The translations under genes were made by a program, and so were the position numbers. A DNA stretch of 64,000 bases from Edolisoma coerulescens. Taxonomy: Eukaryota; Chordata; Aves; Passeriformes; Campephagidae. The notes under the pieces were generated by a model. The model worked only from the letters and a program-made list of their open reading frames with translations. It searched no databases and was not told the origin of the DNA. Shown in pieces: positions 46,252-58,672 of this stretch. The stretch lies in contig VWZW01002314.1 of NCBI GenBank assembly GCA_013397115.1, positions 1,492,090 through 1,556,089 on the forward strand, given 5' to 3'. Numbering within the stretch: position 1 is the first letter of the stretch; every line of letters begins with the position of its first letter.

Positions 46252-46274
46252 NNNNNNNNNNNNNNNNNNNNNNN
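46252..46274. other. Assembly gap (23 Ns) after a poly-T run
   Basis: Ns follow a run of T, so the gap probably marks a homopolymer or repeat that was not resolved. Confidence 0.99.
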
Positions 46275-48647
46275 ACTGATGTGTAATGGATAGATGTTTT
46301 CTTGACTCTATACGCTTCCTTCAAAACTAGTGGTATTTCATTATTTTTTATTCTCTGTTTCAGAAGAAATATAATTATCAAACTTTGGAGGCAGGTGCTT
46401 CTTCAGCTTCAGTATTATCCATTGCAATTTAGGTTGCATTATTGGTGTAGGTACTTCAGTTTGTAGCCTTACTCCATGGATACATGGATCGGGATATCAG
46501 TTCTCTGTGAACCAAAGAAATCAAATCCCAGCTTCCTTTTCTTCATTAAGAGAGGGAATTAATTTTCTTCATAGCAGCTCATGTAGTGCTGTCGTTTAGA
46601 CCGGTGACCAAAACAGTGTATATAACTCACTGAATTTTTAGAGGCTGCTAAGCAGTACTTGAACAGCTTCAAAGCTTTCTGTTTCTCACTGTCCCCTCCA
46701 CCAGTGAGGAGGCTGGGAGTGGGTAAGAGGTTGGGAGGAGGCACAACTGAACAGCTGACCCCAACAGACCAGAGGGGTATTTGATGGACTACATGGTGTT
46801 ATGCTTAGCAATAAAACTGGGGAGTAGTCCAAGGTTGCTCAGAGGCTGGCTGACCATGGATCTGCTGGTGGAAGGTGATTGCCTTTGCATCACTTGCTTT
46901 GTGATTTTTTTCTTTCACTTTTTAAGCCATCTTCATTTCGACCCATGGTTTTCCTCTAGTTTTTGCTTTCCCAATTCTCTCCCCCATCCCACTGCAGGAT
47001 GAGTGAGCAGCTGGTGGACGCTTAGTTGCACCACAATAGATATGGTGCATACCGCGTATATATGTGTATGTGTGTGTGTATATATATAAAATACACTGTC
47101 AAAAAAAGATAAAACTGAGATAAAACTGAAAAATATATCCTAATGGACATATGTAAATAGTACTTAGTTTAATTTTAAAAAAAAGAAGGTGAGGCAGTGA
47201 CTTAACACATTCTGCATGAACGGAAAGCTCTTCAAGCTGTGGGGGTAAATTTTAACAAGGATACTTTGACGATAATTCAATGTTATATGGCATTCTTAAA
47301 TTAAGCTTTGATGTCTTCTTAAGAACAAGGCTGAGCCAATTCTCTGTCGAGTGAATGTTTGTATCCATGCTTCACTCTTGCACACAGGCATTTTCAGCTC
47401 CTGAGCCTCCAGTTTTGGAACAACCCGCCTCACTGCCTGTTTTGCATTGAAAACATAAAAGGGCAGGATGCATCTTCTTCCTGCAACTCTTTCCTAAGTG
47501 CTGTGTTCTAAATTCAACCATAAATTACTGTACATGATGCAGAAACTACTGACTGAAGTTCTACAGCTGGTGTTAATATAGAGGTTAGAATAGATAGGCT
47601 CATGCCACTCCTTACTAGCTTTGCAAACTCCAAATTTGTTAAAATGGATACTTATGTCTCATACTGAAATAATAACTGAAGAAAACTGATGGCTGTTATT
47701 ACTATATAAGTTTAGCTCTAGTTTCTGTATGACTCATGCATTGATATGAGTGCATGTTTAAATGCATGTTTATTTGAAAAGGTCACACAATAATCATAGC
47801 ACTAATGCCAGAACAGCCCTTTTGCTGTGAATAAAGATATTGCCTTATTTGTAACTGGCTGCAATTCTACATTCTGGCTATAGATAAAGAATCCATTTGT
47901 ATTACAGAAGCTCATGGCCTGAAATTTGAATTTCATCACTGGAAGCAATTACAGTATCAGTGCAGTCTCTGCACGTAATCCCTCATTTAGTAATTTAATT
48001 AAAAACAAGTAGTACCATGAGCACCAGAGCTAATGAAGCTTAGTTTCCAATAGAACTGTGTCACATGGTTGATTGAGTTTTAGCTGAGCTATGAGGAAGA
48101 TTCTGTGTGAGTTCTTCTTCTGTTTCCATAATTCAGAAAAATTTCCTTTTTCTAGTTCAACAACATTAAACATTTTGTATGTCTATTGCTCCTGACATAG
48201 CTCAGCGTAGCAGGAAGGAAGCAAGTTTGGCTGGGGCAGCTGTATCAAGAAAAGGGTTCTCAGAACTGAGCACCCAAAACCCAAACAACCCCTGCTTCAA
48301 GTGTACCAAGCTTGCTTCCTTCTTGCAACTCTGAACCATGGGTTCTGTACAGCATAAGCCTGAGCAAGAAAACCAGTTACAACCAGAGTTTTTCATCAAA
48401 TTCCATTTAAAAGTAACAGTTTCTACAGAGCCCATACGCTGGGCTGCATATTCCCAGAGTTCATTAGTTTCCCAGCACTTGTGTACACAGAACTGGTGAG
48501 CATGCATGCCTTATTTGTAAGGTCTGGCTGCAGAAGCTGAGCTCTTTTGGGGACCTCAAACATGGCTCTAGGAAACTCGGTTTAGGCTCTTGCTTTAAAA
48601 GTGTATTACTATGCAAAGCTTCAGGGTTATATTAGAAACACAACACA
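46275..48647. other. Intergenic region, no gene recognised
   Basis: It contains a TA/TG simple repeat at about 47055-47092. The ORFs present are short and show no features. Confidence 0.6.
47055..47092. repeat. TA/TG microsatellite
   Basis: GTATATATGTGTATGTGTGT followed by GTGTATATATATAAAATA: alternating purine-pyrimidine, interrupted. Confidence 0.85.
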
Positions 48648-49122
48648 AGACATTGACCTGCTGGAATGAGTCCAGGAGAGGCTGCTGAGTTGATCAGAGG
48701 CCTGGAGCACCTCACCTATGAAGACAGGCTAAGAGAGTGGGAGCTTTTCAGTCTGGAGAAAAGAAGGCTTCAGGGAGACCTTGGAGTACATTCCAGTACC
48801 TGAATGTGGCTTACAAGGAGGCTGGAGAGGGACTTTTCACAAGGGCATGTAGTGTCAGGACAAGAGGGAACAGAGAGTGAAAGAGAGCATGTTTAGATTA
48901 GATATTGGAAAAAATTCTTTACTGTGAGGGTGGTGAGACACTAAAACAAGTTTTCCAGAGAAGCTGTGGATGCTCCATCTCTGGAGGTGTTCAAGGCCAG
49001 GTTGGATGGGGTTTGGAGCAATCTGGTCTAGTGCAAGGTGTCCCTGCCCGTGTCAAGGGGATCAAACTAGATGATCTTTAGAGTCCTTTCCAACGCAAAA
49101 CTTTTTATGATTCTATGATTCT
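48648..49122 (+). mobile_element. CR1 LINE 3' end, + strand (about 475 bp)
   Basis: Clear CR1 landmarks in order: GATCAGAGGCCTGGAGCACC, ACAGGCTAAGAGAGTGGGAG, AGGCTGGAGAGGGACTTTTC, AAATTCTTTACTGTGAGGGT, TTCAAGGCCAGGTTGGATGG, and the tail TATGATTCTATGATTCT. It is 5'-truncated and non-coding. It is the best preserved CR1 copy in the window. Confidence 0.95.
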
Positions 49123-50228
49123 AAGTGTGAGATAAGGGCTGTATATTCAAAAGTTTCAGCAACAAAAGGGTCAGGAAGTGGCAAGTATGATGACCCTGGC
49201 TTTACTGCACTCCTGAATGAATGTTAGCTAAAAAGTGTGTGTTCTCCTCAGAAGTTAAACCAATTGTGTAGCAGAACTGGGGCTGGCTGGTTACATTGTT
49301 CTTTATGAATTTCATGCAGAACAGGTATAAGTTCTGTAATGAATCCATGTGCAATTGCTTTCAACTCTTCTCCAAGCAGATGACAGTCCTGTGTATGTTC
49401 ATCCACATTTGCAGCTCAGGTGGATCACTATGTTTGACATTTCAAAGACTAAAAATGTTTTAAAAAATAAACACACTGCAATAATTTTGAAGGCTGATCA
49501 GCCTTTTAATGTGGTGTCAGTTGACTGTTATTTTGTAAATTAGGCAGTGATTTGATTCTTCATCAATTTTTAGTAGTGTTTAACATCCCCTAACTCATGA
49601 AGAAGGCAGCATTGGTAGCCTGAAATGTAATGAAGCTTTTATCTACTTGAGAAACAATGACAAGTCTTTTAAAATATTTGGGATGACTTAAGTACTCATG
49701 AAAGAGATGCTAACACAGATCCCATGCCAGGGTGCCTTATGAGCTTCCAGGCAGTGCTGACAAGTCCCCTCCATCTGCCAGCAGTAGTTTTAGTAAGGGG
49801 TGTCTGCTTGAGCAGTGAATCTTGTTGAAAAAGGGGGAATTCAAACACGAGGAAAGGATACAGATAGAGTTCCCCTGGATTTGGGACTTACTTGTTTCAT
49901 GTCTCCATCAATGGAAAGTGCACTCCTAAAACACTTAACAGAGAACTGGCTTTGGTGGTTTCAGTAGAGGAGAACTCCTTAAGCCTCAGTTTTGAGGAAC
50001 GAGTATAGTTTTATTAATGTGACTCAGCCAATGTTACTGATGATCAGAACTGGAACAGGTGTTTCATCGGGTTTGGTGTTGTTTTGAGGTTTTACACCAT
50101 GCCACAGATTTTTTAATGGACTTTTTATTTTATTTTTGAGGGGTTCCAGATCCTGACACAAAAGCGTAAGAGGCACCATGCAGTAGATATATCTACAGAA
50201 AAGAATTTTGCCTAGAAGAGGTGTCTGG
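49123..50228. other. Unique sequence between two CR1 copies
   Basis: No gene, repeat family or RNA gene recognised. Confidence 0.6.
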
Positions 50229-50672
50229 ATCATAGAAAAATAAGATATCCTGAGTAGAAAGGGATCTACAAGGATCACCCAGCCCTGCAAATGACCACCC
50301 CAAGAATCACCCATGCGCCTGAAAACATTGTCCAAACATTTCTGGAACTCTTATCAGGTTGGTGCTGTGACCACTTTCCTTGGAAGCTGTTCTAGAACCC
50401 AACCACTCTGGGTAAAGAATCTTTTCCTGATAGCCAGCCTAAACCTCCCCTGACACAACTTCAGGCCAGTCCCCCGGGACATGTCACTGGTCACCACGGA
50501 GAGGAAATCAGTGCCTGCTCCTCCTCATCCCCTCACAAGGAAGTTGGAGACTGCAATGAGGTCTCCCCTCAGTCTCATTTTCTCCGGCTGAACAGACCAA
50601 GTGACCTCAGCCACACCACGTATGGCTTCCCCTCTAGGCCCTTCACCATCTCTGTAGCCCTCCTTTGCATGC
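50229..50672 (-). mobile_element. CR1 LINE 3' end, - strand (about 444 bp)
   Basis: Read on the + strand it begins CATAGAAAAATAAG and GATCACCCAGCCCTGCAA, and continues through GGAAGCTGTTCTAGAACCCA, ATGAGGTCTCCCCTCAGTCT, TTCTCCGGCTGAACAGACCA and TGTAGCCCTCCTTTG, which is the antisense of a CR1 3' region. It faces the CR1 at 48648-49122 in the opposite orientation, 1.1 kb away. Confidence 0.92.
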
Positions 50673-53600
50673 CATTACTAAATGTGATAAGATATTGTAA
50701 AAACTTCTGCAGAAGATCTTTGCTCACAGAGATACTGAATGCTGCAGTCAAGGCTACCCTTGCAATTATATTGTTAACTTCTAAGTGATTTTGTCAGAGA
50801 GAAAAACAACTTGATGAGGAGCTTTCAGGACAATGCATTAATAGTGAAATTGCTGACAAGGTATTTTTCTTTCCAATCCTGTTTTCATGGAGGTAAAGAG
50901 TGTGTTTTGGATTAATTTATTTTACCATTAAATTTGTCATTTGAATTACTTGACCATAAGAGAACAGTTCTGTGTGTGGCAGCCAGATCTGTGGTAGCGT
51001 GGAAACAATTTGAGTTGCCTGAATTGACTACAATTAAAAAGAGAAAAGGTGGATTTGAGGTCTCTGGCGTGGACAAGCAAATAGAATATGAATTTGATTA
51101 GAAATAAAGTACAGTCTACTCTGCATGTAAGTTATAGGTGATGACATGGTTGATTATCCTCCAGGAAAATTAACACCAGCCATCACCAAATGAGTTAGGT
51201 TTTTTTAAAAAAGCAAGTTGAGAATCCTCCTTATTTTTACAATATTCTCCAAGAAATAGGGATTTTAAACTCTTTATGCTTGTGCCATCAAAATGGCTTC
51301 ATGATCTGTCTTTCAGCCTTTGAGTTCTACCTTAAGACAGAAAATTTTGTCTTGTGTGAGTCCTTACCGTATCAAGTAGGAGTCATCTGAAGAAGTCAGC
51401 TGCACCAAAACAGGTTTTATGAACCAAAAACCTCCCAGGTATTTGATGGAGACACAGGTGCATTTAGGACATGATACAAAAATTCTGGCCTCTCTTAGAC
51501 CTGTGTGAACCCAGAGCAATTGTAATGAGATGCATCAGGGATGAGGAAGCAACGCCATACGGGTAAAGACTCTTCTGGATTGCAATGCTGGGACAATGGC
51601 TTGCTCATTGTGTGTACAACTCCTGAAAGTGATAGCTAATAGTTTCAAATGCATTTTCTCTTTAAAATGGTGAAATAATTACCTGTGGGTAGTGAATATT
51701 AGGAAGTATATGAGCAGCAAATAATTTACTACTGGCATTATATAATAATTATCTCTAGATGAAATTGCAAGACTGCAGTGTTTTTAAAGCCCATTTGTGA
51801 CCCATAAAAAATGGGTTAAAACCTCACATTCCACCACTCGCTTTTGCAATTATTACTGCAAATGGTGGGAAAGTACAAAGCAATCACCAGTAGAAGAGAT
51901 CTTTTAACTACTATCATTTCTCAAACTATTAAAAAAGATAGAACTTACCCAAAAACTTGATAGCTGATCTCATTATATTCACCAGTGAGACAACATAAAT
52001 GTTACTTGTAGTATTAGCTTAGATAACTTTCCAAATTAATCTTCTTCTAAGTGATAATATAATTTTTCTGTCATAAGAGACAATTAGACAGTCTAACCCC
52101 ACATTTAGAATGGAAATTAAGACAGTAAAGCAAGGACCAAAACAGGATAAGACTATCTTCTAGAAGCCTATCAGGCCACTTATGGGGGAAATTAGAGAGT
52201 TTTAGCCATGTAATAAAATAAGTTTTTCTCATGATAAATGTCCATGAGAGATGACAATAGTTTTTCTATTAATTATAGTAACAATTAGAAAGTTTCCCAC
52301 ATGAAAAATATGGACAAAACCCCTGAAGGAACAGTTTTAGTGTAGAGTTTGTCAAATTCATGACAGAGAAAATGTGTTCTACCCAGTCATTGTCAGTAAC
52401 ATTGAATTGGAGTCCTAAATTTTTGTAATGAAAATAAAACCTACAGTCAGGGAATATTGTGCAAGGGAAACCTTATCACTAGCAGTGCCTCCTACAAGGG
52501 ATATTCATGCTCTTGGAATGATCACACAATGTAAAATCTAGAGAATGTAGCTTGGGACTCAAGATACAATCAAGACAAAATTTAGGAGCTCAATTCTTGT
52601 GCCCTAGTTCTGAGGCTAGTTTTCATTTTATTAGATCAGATTCAACAAGCTGCATCTCAGGTCCAAAGACAACTTTAAATACAGAATAGGCTGCAGGCAA
52701 AGCATGAGAGAGATGTCTGGAATGTGTAAGAGGATGTGTAAATATACAAGTGAAAGGCTTTAACCTAAGAGGCATGTTGACTTCAACCAATAATAACCTT
52801 ATAAACTCTGATGACTGGAAGCAAAAAATTATTTCCAAACTGTGTAAGAAACCAAACCAAATCCGGTTGAAACCAAAAACAAATCCCTGTGCTCCCGCCC
52901 CCAGTGGAGTGAAAATTAATGAGCTGATTTATGGCAGATGTCTGCCCCTTCCTGGAATCTGTGTGCCTCTCCCCTCGCCATGCTGCATCCCTATCACTGA
53001 GTGACACTGTGTTAAAGGAGATCCACAGGCACATCACAAGTATGCACTTGCAAAGCCCCGTAATCCAAAATGGCTACATGCCAATGTCGACTTTCCCTCA
53101 CTCCACAGAAAAATACTGACCTATTGATGTAAGAAAAAATTTCCCATGTTTCGACTTCTTGAGATGAAAAGTAGTTAGAAGTAACTGCCTATGAAGCACA
53201 GTGACTTTGCAAATGGATTCATGCTTCTTTCTTTTCTAAGACCTTCCCTAGTACTCAGTCTAAGTTTTAATACAGAAATCTGTGTTTTGAAATAGTATTC
53301 AGATCAACCCCTTGGTTTCCGCATTCCTACCGTAGCTGATCTCTCACAGGAAATTCTGGAAGAGGTGTTACTGGGAGGTACTGAAATGGTAGAAACATTG
53401 AAATTACTTCTTGGAAGTGCCTGTAACTCATACTGACCTCACTGGGAGCATATTTTATGATAGAATCCCAAGCTACTGAGGTAGAATGAGCCAGGCAGAC
53501 TCAGCAGGGACCTACATAATCTGTGTAGCAGTGGCTTCTGCACAAGAGTCTTGTGCTAACCTGGGTAAAAACCATCTCCTCCAGACTCTGAATAAAACAT

Positions 53601-54984
53601 GTCTGTGGCACACAGCCGCTGTTTCGCTGGTGAAGCACACGGGGATATGTACAAGCCAAGTTACACACTATGAATTTGGATTTTTTTTTTTTTCTGGAAA
53701 GGCACCTGACCCGATCTATTAACGAAAGAGCCCAGTTCTAATTGAGACATCAGTGAGTTTTCCAAAATTTCTCATTTGATTGTTATTGCTACATCCTTTC
53801 TTGAACCTCTTTGGTTTGAGCCATAGCTCAAAGGAAAGGCACTTTTGTTATGCAGCTCAGTGCAAGCAAGTTTGACAGACTAACACCCATCTGCAGCACT
53901 AGATACCAGAAACAGTGGATACAGTGTCTTCAACAAGGAATTGTGCTCGGCAGCAAGGAAGAGGGAAGTGCAAAGGAGAAGGAAGGAATTGGGATTCCAC
54001 AGTTTTGTCTGAACCATTGATGAATCATGAGGAGGAATCTCAGGCATGTCACCTGCAGCATCACCCATGCTTTACAAAGATCCATGTTGGGGTAGACCCA
54101 GCCAAAACACATTACGATAGACGGTGTCTCTAGTGTCATCAATTACTCCATTACTCTTAAAAAAACATAAGAGGATTGATAGTACCTAATTTAACTCCAT
54201 CAAAAGAGAGTGAGATGAGATCAGGTATCTCTTGTCTCTGACACTGTTGTGATAACTGCAATGAAAACACAATTTCACTGTCCACTCATCATCATCCTTG
54301 ACTGCTCATCCTCAAAAGACAATTTCTGGTGCCTCATGCTTTAAAAATTACTTCTTAGTGGCAATTTGCTAGCATTTTTGAACTTTCCTATCCATAGGTT
54401 CAGTAAGATAGGAAAAAATCCCAATTAAGCTTTGTGAATAAAATATAAACATTTAAAAGCAACACAACCCTAGCACTGCTGAAACCTGAAACAGTGCAAC
54501 ACAAGAGAAAACTGATCTCTCTCTTTGCAAGTGAAAGTGCCACCTGATTAAACATGTTTCCATGGAGGAGAGAGGGAGGGAGGAACTGACCCTGACATGG
54601 ATAACAGGGGCTTAATAGTCACCTCTTCCACCCTCATCTCCTGCAATGCTTTTTTGTCTTCCCCTGTCCAGTCTGGCTCTCACAGGAAGAATGCATTCTA
54701 GGATCTCCCTAACAGTTTCAACAGCTCCCACAGCTATCAGGCACAAATTCCCACAGATGCTGTTTATCTCCACACTCACTTTGGGGAAGGGAAATGGGGA
54801 AAATCCTTTCTCCTAAAATGATGCTGTCTTGTCCATCTAACTGAGAGGACACTGGAAAGCTGCATCATCCATTCCACCTCTCTCACAGAAAGGCATCCTC
54901 CAGAGACTCTAAGAGCTACAGCTTGAGATGGGAGAGAGAAAATACTGTCTAGAAACCTGCATCCATAGATAAGATTCTTTTGCT

Positions 54985-55010
54985 CTTTTTTCTTTTTTTT
55001 TTTTTTTTTG
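54985..55010. repeat. Poly-T run
   Basis: CTTTTTTC followed by a run of about 18 T and then a G-rich stretch (GGTAGGGAGGG). Confidence 0.9.
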
Positions 55011-55149
55011 GTAGGGAGGGTTTGGGGTGCGTGTTTTTTCCGATTTACATTTAATTTTTACACTGGAGTTTTGGAATGGGCTGAGAATACAAAGTTGGCA
55101 GTACTAAGGTAGTCTTGCAAATACTTTGGGACAAAAAAAAATTAAATAC

Positions 55150-55247
55150 CTAATATTTATAATATTATTATTTATTATTATAATATAATAATTATATTAT
55201 TATAATATTATTGTTATTTATAATATTAATATGAAAATATTAAAATA
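55150..55247. repeat. AT-only-like (TAA/ATT) low-complexity block
   Basis: Nearly 100 bases of A and T with two G and almost no C, built from TAATATT and ATTATTA units that can pair with each other. Confidence 0.9.
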
Positions 55248-56951
55248 TCTAGTTAATTTCCAAAATTCTTTATTTATTACAATCTTGTTGCTTCTTTTCA
55301 AACAGCTAGAATTCTCAGCCTTTCATATCAACAAACATAATTATTTTCTTTGAAATGAAATACTATAATTCATCTGGTTTCCCAAGGATATAAAACTCAC
55401 ATGATTGTGCTCTGTGATCCTGTGTGTATGTACACGTTGTCAGGCATGTATGCATTCATATCTGCACTCCTCATGATAATAGTTATAAATTTGTTAGACA
55501 ATTTTAACTCTAATTGATAAGTTGCTACATTTTTAAAAGTATTGTAGAATGAACTGGTTGTAGAAATTGGCAGGAATTCTATTACCTTCTCCAGAGGGGT
55601 GAAAGGCTGCAATGCAAGTACTGACACTACAGGCAATTCACATAGGAACTGAGCCTGAAGACGTAAATTTTTAACAGATGAGATATCAGCTACTCTGCTG
55701 ATGGAAAATCTAGCAGGTTTTGGAACTACCAGAAAAACAATTGATAACTTCTTTGAGAAATGAGTTATAAGGTATCTTGAGACCATTTTGTCTTTCCTCA
55801 ACATGGTCATCTTTCCCATCCAGAACCCTGAATGGCACTCAAGTTTGTTTTCCTATTAGAGCAAGTAACACATCCTTTAACACAGGACAAAAAAAATCCC
55901 ATTAGCAATGCTGAAGGGCTCACTCCTTCCATATTATCCTAAGACCCTGTCCTTTATTCCAGTTCAATTCCCAGATGAACTTCTTGCAGAGCAGGGTTAT
56001 TAATTTGCTGAATGTTAGCATCAAAGAATAGTAGTTCCTGGTGGAGTTCTAGGTTGGAGCTCTGCCTCCTGCTTCAGTTTCCCCTTTATCTGTAGCATTG
56101 GTTTAAATGTGCTTGCTCGATAGCAATATTTCCACATTGTGTGTTTGCATGAACACCACAACATTGACTGTATTTTCCTGTGGCCACACCTTAGCAGAAT
56201 GCAGCTGATGCTTCAGACCAGGGAGTGCTTGAGACCAGAAAGGAGATTCATGGTACTGAAATAAATAATTATTTGGGAGATGAGGGACAGCATTGACCAC
56301 AGATCTCTGTCTGAAACATTTCAACACACTGTCTAGAGAGAGAAATTATCTTCCCTTGTATTTCTGACATTTCTGTGAATCCCTTTATTTCACATGCTGT
56401 TCTCACCTTCCAACAGTTGACTTTTTCTCTTCCCATTCACCTCCCTGTTCAACAGGTCTCTCTCCCTCCCTTTTGCCATCAAGGGATGTACTGCCACTTG
56501 GCAAACTGCTTGACATCAAAGCTGTGCATGTGACTTAGGGAGGTCTGATTTCTGGCTCCATTAGGTCAGCACAGACCTGTTCAATATTCTTCGGATACCG
56601 AGCTGGCTCACTCTTCTGCGTGGAGCTGGCAAAGAAATGTTCCCTCCTTCTCCTCTTCAGTTTATGTGCACATTAAAAGTATCCATGACCAAATCAAAAA
56701 TTGTGCAGCTGTTTCAATAGCTGCAAAACTGCTTAGAACAGAGAGCCCAGAGTATAGAGAAAGAGACCTTTGTGAATTGAACACTCTCTGAACTAACTTG
56801 TTTGTGAAAACCCATGTATAATTAAAGCCTCTCTTGTTAGAGAATGGAGCCATACTTAAATACACACAATGTATATCTTTATTTCCAGCTCAGATTTTTT
56901 TATGGGACATTTTCCAGCAATGCGTATTATGTGGCTTTGGCAACTGCAGTG

Positions 56952-56969
56952 CATCATCATCATCATCAT
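56952..56969. repeat. (CAT)6 microsatellite
   Basis: Six perfect CAT units. Two adjacent ORFs through it would read as poly-His or poly-Ser; no evidence that it is coding. Confidence 0.9.
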
Positions 56970-58636
56970 TCAAACAGTGGAGCTCTCTGCTTCATTACGA
57001 GCATCTTTCCCCTAAAATACTTTTTGATGGACTACAGTATAGGCAGTCTGGACCTGAACTGCATAATAAATGGATGCTATGATTCCTCTAATGGCAAGGT
57101 CCTTTCTCCCACTGCAAATGGAGATGTAATTCAGATGCACACTATCTCACCCTTTGCATGCTGAGAGACAAAATAAACAGCAGCGTTCATTTGTCTGTTT
57201 CCATTTCTCTTACCAAAAAGTCAACTTCCAAAGAAAATGTTTACCAAAACATTTCCCTGAACAATCTGAATAATATTTTAATGGACCACTTACTTAGTTA
57301 GTATCTAATTAAATTTTGCATCATGAAGAGCATAGTCAAGTCACTGTGGTATTGTGAATAAGGTTTCAATAAAAAATACAGAATAAAAGAAATCTGCAAA
57401 ATAACCACCATTAAACTAATGAGTAAAAATTCAGCAGCTATAATAAAATCCACCAGAGAACAAATAAACTGCAAACAACCGTATTACCAAACAATATTAG
57501 TCAGGTTTCATCTTGTTCCCTCGTGCATCCCAGCACAGAACAGGAAAAAAAGAAATACTCAGAGGAGAACATTTTGATGGAAGGGCCAAACACATACACA
57601 GGGAGATGCAGTAAACACTAGCAGCTGCATGGCTTAAGGTACAAAATAGTATAACATCTCTTAATTAAAAAATGAATTAATTGTGTGTATATTTCTCTTG
57701 ACAGAGCATGTTTTCTCTTCTGCAGAATGCAATTGTTAGCACATTTAAATAATAAACTCAGTTATTTTGACAGTTTTACTTGTAATGCAAGGGCATAATA
57801 TTAAGGAAGCAAGCAATCAGTCTTCCTCTTTCACTTGAACTTGGGCCTATCAGATCCCACCTGGATCCTATAAATATTTTCCTAAAGGTTGCTCAGTTTC
57901 TGCACCTCTCCACAACCCAATTCAGCAATAGGCATCCATAATACTAGGCTTAAGCTGCACCACTGAAATCGATCCTCACGTGCCTAAGTGCTTTGCTGTG
58001 AAGGGGACTGCTATAAGACCATTGCCCTGTCACTCCGTGTAGAGTGATTTCCCTGCTGTGCAGTATAACTCTGTAAATGTAATCTGTCCAGTACTCCAAA
58101 TAAATACCTCCACTGGAACATTCACCTAGGGCTTATTTGTGACGTGTCTGAATGTTATTTATTAGAAAATTTAAACATTATTGCAGCCAATTAGAAAAGC
58201 AGTTTTTATTACTTGCAGCCTTTGCTGCCCCAAGTCCTCCCCCTTGACACCACCATTATACACTGGCTCACTTAAAAGGCACGGCCAGCGAGTATGCCCA
58301 GCTCTGCAAAGAAATTCTGTCACCTGAGCTCCAGGCGTGCTGGTAGGCTGATTTCAGCTCTGCTGCTGGTGCTTAAAATCAAGCAGGCAAGAGCACAAGT
58401 ATTTGCAAGACCCAAATTTCTACAGATTCATAAATTAGGAGTTCAACCAGCACAAGAGAGGGGTTCCTTCCTCTGAGCTGTAGTTCCAAATACAGAACAT
58501 ATTTCTGAAAGAGAAATGTCCTGTACTCCATGCTCCCAATTTTTGCCATGTTTTCCAGTCCACTTCCTCTTGGTCCACGTTTGGGCAAAATCCAAACTGC
58601 AGATGTCATAAACCTCTCCATGTATTTTGGTTTTCT

Positions 58637-58672
58637 GCAGGTAAAGCAGTACTTGCAGGTAAAGCAGCACTT
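58637..58672. repeat. 18-bp tandem duplication
   Basis: GCAGGTAAAGCAGTACTT is followed directly by GCAGGTAAAGCAGCACTT, one mismatch. Confidence 0.9.

Noticed and set aside
55397..55819. 140-codon - strand ORF
   Set aside because: About this many open codons are expected by chance among all frames of 64 kb, and nothing in it is recognisable.
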